A stretch of 64,000 nucleotides of DNA from Chryseomicrobium excrementi (GTDB lineage: Bacteria > Bacillota > Bacilli > Bacillales_A > Planococcaceae), in contig NZ_PCGR01000003.1 in the NCBI RefSeq assembly GCF_002798305.1, positions 186,001 through 250,000 on the forward strand, given 5' to 3'. Within the stretch, counting starts at the first letter, position 1. Each line of letters starts with the position of its first letter. The translations under genes and the position numbers were made by a program. Below, piece after piece: positions 60,673 to 64,000 of this stretch. The notes under the pieces were generated by a model. The model saw only the letters and a program-made list of their open reading frames with translations, was not told where the DNA came from and searched no databases.

Positions 60673-61398
60673 ATGAGTAAACTACAAGGAAAAGTCGCGG
60701 TTATTACAGGAGGCGCTTCAGGTATTGGAGCAGCAACAGCAAAGCTTTTTAGCGAGCACGGAGCTAAATTAGTTTTAGTCGACCTTCAAGAAGATCTAGG
60801 AACATCTTTTGCTCAAGAACTACCAGACGCTATCTTTGTAAAAGCAGATGTTACAAATGAAGAGCAAGTGGCAAATGTGTTTGAAAAAGCAAAAGAAGCT
60901 TATGGCCAAGTGGATATCGTGTTCAATAACGCAGGTATCGGTAAAGTGACACCAACGCATGAAGTGAGCTATGACGAGTGGAGAAAGACCGTTGCAGTAG
61001 ATTTAGATGGTGTGTTCTTAGTGGCTCGCGAAGCGATTCGCTCTTTCCAACAGACAGGTGGTGGAGTGATAGTGAACACAGCTTCTATGTATGGGTGGGT
61101 AGGTTCTCCAGGGTCAGCAGCTTACAATGCGGCAAAAGGTGGCGTAGTCAACTTTACTCGCTCAATCGGTCTTGAGTACGCAGAACACAATATTCGTGTG
61201 AACGCTCTATGCCCAGGATTTATCGATACACCAATCATTCCTGAAGAAAGCAAAGACATCTTGAAGCAGATGACACCGATGAAACGATTGGGTAAGTCAG
61301 AAGAGATGGCAAAAGCGGTTCTATTCTTGGCGTCAGATGATTCAAGTTTTATGACAGGTGCAAGTTTAGTAGTAGACGGTGGATATACAGCTCAATAA
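60673..61398 (+). CDS. Short-chain dehydrogenase/reductase
   Basis: A 241-residue classical SDR: cofactor motif TGGASGIGAAT, DVTNEEQV (adenine pocket), NNAG, and catalytic Ser-Tyr-Lys in NTASMYGWVGSPGSAAYNAAKGG. The acidic VLVDLQEDLG after strand 2 suggests NAD(H) preference. GGGAGG lies 7 nt before ATG 60673. Divergent from a TetR gene, so probably induced by its substrate or a toxic relative. Substrate unknown. Confidence 0.9.
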   Translation: MSKLQGKVAVITGGASGIGAATAKLFSEHGAKLVLVDLQEDLGTSFAQELPDAIFVKADVTNEEQVANVFEKAKEAYGQVDIVFNNAGIGKVTPTHEVSYDEWRKTVAVDLDGVFLVAREAIRSFQQTGGGVIVNTASMYGWVGSPGSAAYNAAKGGVVNFTRSIGLEYAEHNIRVNALCPGFIDTPIIPEESKDILKQMTPMKRLGKSEEMAKAVLFLASDDSSFMTGASLVVDGGYTAQ

Positions 61399-61400
61399 CA

Positions 61401-61433
61401 AAAGGCTCTCTTCGAATCCGAAGAGAGCCTTTT
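61401..61433. terminator. Bidirectional terminator between SDR and YhgE/Pip genes
   Basis: Perfect 14-bp arms AAAGGCTCTCTTCG and CGAAGAGAGCCTTT with loop AATC. Confidence 0.9.
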
Positions 61434-61434
61434 C

Positions 61435-63606
61435 TTATGCTTCTTTAGTTGTAAGCTTTCTGAAACTAAATATAAAGTAAAGAAGTGTAGCTACAGAGAA
61501 AACAATCGCAAATACAGCTAATACTGTAGCGGCAAACGCGAATCCTGCACCGCCTTCGATAGAGATGGCGGATTTGAAAAGATCAACCGAGTACGTCATC
61601 GGCAACCACTGATTAAATACTTGAAGAGCTTTCGGTAACAACTCCAGTGGGAATGTTCCCGCGCTTGTAGTCAGTTGAAGAATCAATAAAATGATAGCTA
61701 CAAAACGTCCTGCATCTCCGAGTGTAGTCACTAAGAACTGAACGAGCGCCATGAACGTCAGGCTTGTTAGCACGGTGCCAGCAACAAACAACCAAGGGTT
61801 GACTGGCTCCACTCCGACTACCCAAATAGCAAGTCCCGCGACAATGAGTGCTTGTAGGATGCCGATTGCAGCTACAACCAGTGTCTTGCTTGAGTACCAA
61901 CGAACGCCGCTTGTAGGTGAAGACGCAGGATCTCGTAATGGGAAGACGATGGAAGTAAGGAGTGCACCGACAAAAAGACCAAGCGAAATGAAGTAAGGAG
62001 AGAATCCTGTTCCGTAATTGGGTACTTCATGTAGTGCTGTCTTTTCCACCTGTATTGGTTGAGCTACAGCTTTTGCTGAAGCTTCACCGGCCTTGAATTC
62101 CGATGCCTTCTCTGAGCCATCTGCTAGTCCGTTATGAAGTTCCGTCGTTCCTTCAGCCAGTTGAGTACTTCCATCAGCTAACTGTCCAGCTCCATCTGCA
62201 AGTTTCTGTGAACTTGAGGCAAGATTCGTTGAGCCAGATGTCAGTTGGCCAGCACCCTCTGCTGCTTCTGTAAGTCCCGCAGTCAAACGAGCTGAACCTT
62301 GTTGAAGTTGTTCAAGGCCACTTTCTAACTCAGGGAGCTTGACTGCTAATTGTGTGGTTCCAGAATTCACTTGATTAGCACCATCTGTGAGCACGCTATT
62401 CTTTGAAGCTAATTGTTCTAGACCGTCTGCTACTTGTGAAGTACCTTGCTCCAAATCTTGGCTTGCTGCTTGAAGTTGTTGTAGACCATCAGCAAGCTGT
62501 GAGCCTCCACCAGCAGCTTGTTGCATTTTCGTACTATAAGATTGTGTAGCCTGCAGAAGGGGATCGAGTTGCGCTTGTAAGGCAGCAGCTTGCTCTGGAG
62601 GAAGACCAGCTACAAGTTGCGCGATTGCACCATTCCAACTAGCTGCTAATTGTTCGGAACCAGCTGCTAATTCTGAAAGCCCTTGCTGTAGTTGCACAGC
62701 GCTTGTAGATGCTTTTGAAACTCCAGCGCTAAACTGAGCCTGGCCGTCCTGCAGTGTCCCGGAACCAGTTGCTAATTTGTCTACAGCAGCTGTGTAATCT
62801 GCAATTCCTTGCTGTAGAGAAGTTGTACCAGCTGCTAGCTGTGAAGCACCCTCTGCAGCTGTATGAGCGCCATCTTTAGCATCACCTAGTTTAGTGGTTA
62901 ACGTAGCACTACCTTGTCGCGCTTGCTCAACACCTTGTGCGAGCTTTGCTGTCCCGTCTGTCAATGTAACGCTTCCAGCTGCTAGATCATTTAAATAACT
63001 TTTTAATTCACTTGTCCCTTGTTGAAGGGATAGAGCCCCATCTTCTAGTTTTGCAGAACCATCCGCTGCACTTCCAATTCCGTCTTTCAAAGAATCGACA
63101 GCTTCATAAATTCCTTCTGTAAAAGTTTGTGTTACTTGTTCATTGACGCTTGCTTGAATTCGAGCGATGGCTGTTTCTCCAATTTGGCTTGATAAGAAAT
63201 TGAATGCTTCATTTGGCCGGTAGATCAATTCCATTTGAGAAGGGGATTCTCCGAGCAGTGTCGTTGCGTTGTGAGAGAAGTCTTCAGGAATTTCAATGAC
63301 CATATAGACTTCTTTATTTTCTAGAGCCGCATCTGCTTGGTCACGAGTAAACGCTTCAAACTTAAAGTCCTGTCTCTCTTCTAAGTTCGTAAGTAAATCC
63401 GTACCTAGCTCCAGTTGCTCTTCCTGATAGGTTGCTCCTACATCTTCATTCACTACTGCAACGGGTAAATCCTCTAGCTGTGCATAAGGATCCCAGAATG
63501 CCCATAAAAACATACCAGCGTACATAATCGGGATAAAGAGAATAGCCAGTAAAGGTATCAATTGTTTCTTGTTAGTAAAGATTGCTTTCCATTGTTGCCG
63601 AATCAT
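61435..63606 (-). CDS. YhgE/Pip domain membrane protein (ABC-2-like, phage-infection-protein family)
   Basis: A 723-residue protein. An N-terminal helix (about 15-38) is followed by the YhgE/Pip domain (LPVAVVNEDVGATYQ). Then comes a long extracellular region (about 170-510) of repeated 7-11-residue units with LxxG pattern (for example LADGAGQLADGSTQLAEGTTELHNGL), expected to form an extended coiled rod. Five C-terminal helices form an ABC-2 permease-like domain. Family members serve as phage receptors (Pip), and homologues act in type VII secretion (EsaA-like) or lipid export. It lies downstream of a TetR gene. GAAGGAGA precedes ATG 63606. Confidence 0.87.
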   Translation of the reverse strand: MIRQQWKAIFTNKKQLIPLLAILFIPIMYAGMFLWAFWDPYAQLEDLPVAVVNEDVGATYQEEQLELGTDLLTNLEERQDFKFEAFTRDQADAALENKEVYMVIEIPEDFSHNATTLLGESPSQMELIYRPNEAFNFLSSQIGETAIARIQASVNEQVTQTFTEGIYEAVDSLKDGIGSAADGSAKLEDGALSLQQGTSELKSYLNDLAAGSVTLTDGTAKLAQGVEQARQGSATLTTKLGDAKDGAHTAAEGASQLAAGTTSLQQGIADYTAAVDKLATGSGTLQDGQAQFSAGVSKASTSAVQLQQGLSELAAGSEQLAASWNGAIAQLVAGLPPEQAAALQAQLDPLLQATQSYSTKMQQAAGGGSQLADGLQQLQAASQDLEQGTSQVADGLEQLASKNSVLTDGANQVNSGTTQLAVKLPELESGLEQLQQGSARLTAGLTEAAEGAGQLTSGSTNLASSSQKLADGAGQLADGSTQLAEGTTELHNGLADGSEKASEFKAGEASAKAVAQPIQVEKTALHEVPNYGTGFSPYFISLGLFVGALLTSIVFPLRDPASSPTSGVRWYSSKTLVVAAIGILQALIVAGLAIWVVGVEPVNPWLFVAGTVLTSLTFMALVQFLVTTLGDAGRFVAIILLILQLTTSAGTFPLELLPKALQVFNQWLPMTYSVDLFKSAISIEGGAGFAFAATVLAVFAIVFSVATLLYFIFSFRKLTTKEA

Positions 63607-63632
63607 GAAGATTCTCCTTTCTGTTTTGACCG

Positions 63633-63659
63633 AATGACCGTTTTGTTATTTTGGTCATT
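63633..63659. promoter_or_regulatory. Operator-like inverted repeat upstream of the YhgE/Pip gene
   Basis: Arms AATGACC (63633-63639) and GGTCATT (63653-63659) with a 13-nt spacer; a further TGACCG lies just to the left. It sits in the 78-bp gap between the TetR gene and the YhgE/Pip gene on the same strand. It is a plausible binding site for that TetR protein. Confidence 0.55.
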
Positions 63660-63670
63660 TTACGATAAAA

Positions 63671-63695
63671 GAAAAGGCTCTTTATTAGAGCCCTT
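63671..63695 (-). terminator. Possible terminator at the end of the tetR gene
   Basis: On the minus strand GGCTC-N7-GAGCC followed by TTTTCTTTT; the stop codon lies in the loop. The stem is only 5 bp, so read-through into the YhgE/Pip gene is likely. Confidence 0.5.
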
Positions 63696-64000
63696 TGAAT
63701 AGGCTTTGATGAAAAAACTGACTGATGGTTTTTTCATCTAAAGGCTGCTCATACAGCTGGTTCCACTCCACTACAAAAGCTACATACGATTTGTATAACA
63801 AATAAGCAAGAAGTTTCGGGTCTGTCTCAAGGTCAGGCAGAGCCCGACTCAATCGCTGTTCAATAAATTCTACAATCGCTTTTTCTACCTGCTGCATCAT
63901 GTCATACACAGCTTTTGACTTCGTGGCACGTTCTTCTTCAATCAAACGAGCAAGAAGTTGGTGGGTTTCACGGAACTCCAACATTTTAATTAAAGCTTTA
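63685..64000 (-). CDS. TetR family regulator, C-terminal part
   Basis: The frame stays open to the right edge, so about 105 C-terminal residues of a probably 190-residue protein are visible. The start seen at 63984 is internal. The helical pattern (LARLIEEERATKSKAVYDMMQQVEKAIVEFIEQRL, then PKLLAYLLYKSYVAFVVEWN) fits a TetR ligand-binding domain. It lies just upstream of YhgE/Pip on the same strand, a common pairing in Bacillota where the TetR protein represses the YhgE gene. The HTH is outside the window. Confidence 0.7.
   Translation of the reverse strand, partial: KALIKMLEFRETHQLLARLIEEERATKSKAVYDMMQQVEKAIVEFIEQRLSRALPDLETDPKLLAYLLYKSYVAFVVEWNQLYEQPLDEKTISQFFHQSLFKGL

Noticed and set aside
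62100-63050. Repetitive DNA that might suggest a CRISPR or tandem array
   Set aside because: The repetition is at the protein level, from LxxG rod units of the YhgE/Pip protein; there are no regular direct repeats with spacers.

Overview
The window reads as chromosome of a low-to-moderate GC Gram-positive (Bacillota, Bacillales). Planococcaceae or a close relative is my best guess. The basis is strong AAGGAGG-type ribosome binding sites, T-rich intrinsic terminators after most units, lipoprotein signals, cydDC, a 49-residue L33, and Bacillus-type control elements (Zur, MhqR and CcpA-like boxes and a yybP-ykoY riboswitch). No rRNA, tRNA, phage, IS element or CRISPR array is visible. The window cuts one gene at each end: a site-2 protease homologue on the left and a TetR regulator on the right.

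1-8.3 kb: small membrane proteins, then a two-gene operon of an HD-GYP phosphodiesterase and a class III adenylyl cyclase. An Lrp/AsnC regulator follows, then a gamma-glutamyltransferase-like gene overlapping a split chromate transporter pair, then a MEDS-domain sensor. 8.3-17.3 kb: a 5'-truncated GntP permease remnant, two paralogous membrane metallopeptidases flanking an HtrA-like serine protease, and two PAS-GGDEF(-EAL) proteins. 17.3-28.8 kb: cydDC, a MazG-like protein, a SET protein, a tusA-tauE pair behind CsoR/CstR-like operators, an aldo/keto reductase, a TPR-GAF-GGDEF protein, a short sigma-region-2-like ORF, a permuted NlpC/P60 protein and a CdsA-like protein.

28.8-36.3 kb: zinc-ribbon protein, zinc-independent L33 behind a Zur-like box, uppP, a CopC/CopD pair, malate dehydrogenase, thiolase, and an mhqR-mhqD-mhqN-like quinone-response operon with a matching operator. 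36.4-45.4 kb: a monosaccharide ABC transporter (binding protein, ATPase, permease) under a cre-like site, followed by a membrane-anchored sugar-binding sensor, LytS/YesM-type kinase, YesN-type regulator and XylF-like lipoprotein. These look like one pentose sensing and uptake unit.

45.4-64 kb: threonine aldolase, a VOC protein, an ECF sigma factor with a propeller-like putative anti-sigma factor and a likely autoregulated promoter, a CaCA exchanger under a Mn2+ riboswitch, an ECF S component and a BmrA-like exporter. Next come a TetR/RND efflux pair, a CatE-like dioxygenase, an HAD phosphatase, an NAPE-PLD-like hydrolase, a TetR/SDR pair and a YhgE/Pip protein beside a TetR gene. Shared themes are second messengers (five c-di-GMP turnover or cAMP proteins in the first 26 kb), metal homeostasis, and electrophile/drug defence with local repressors.
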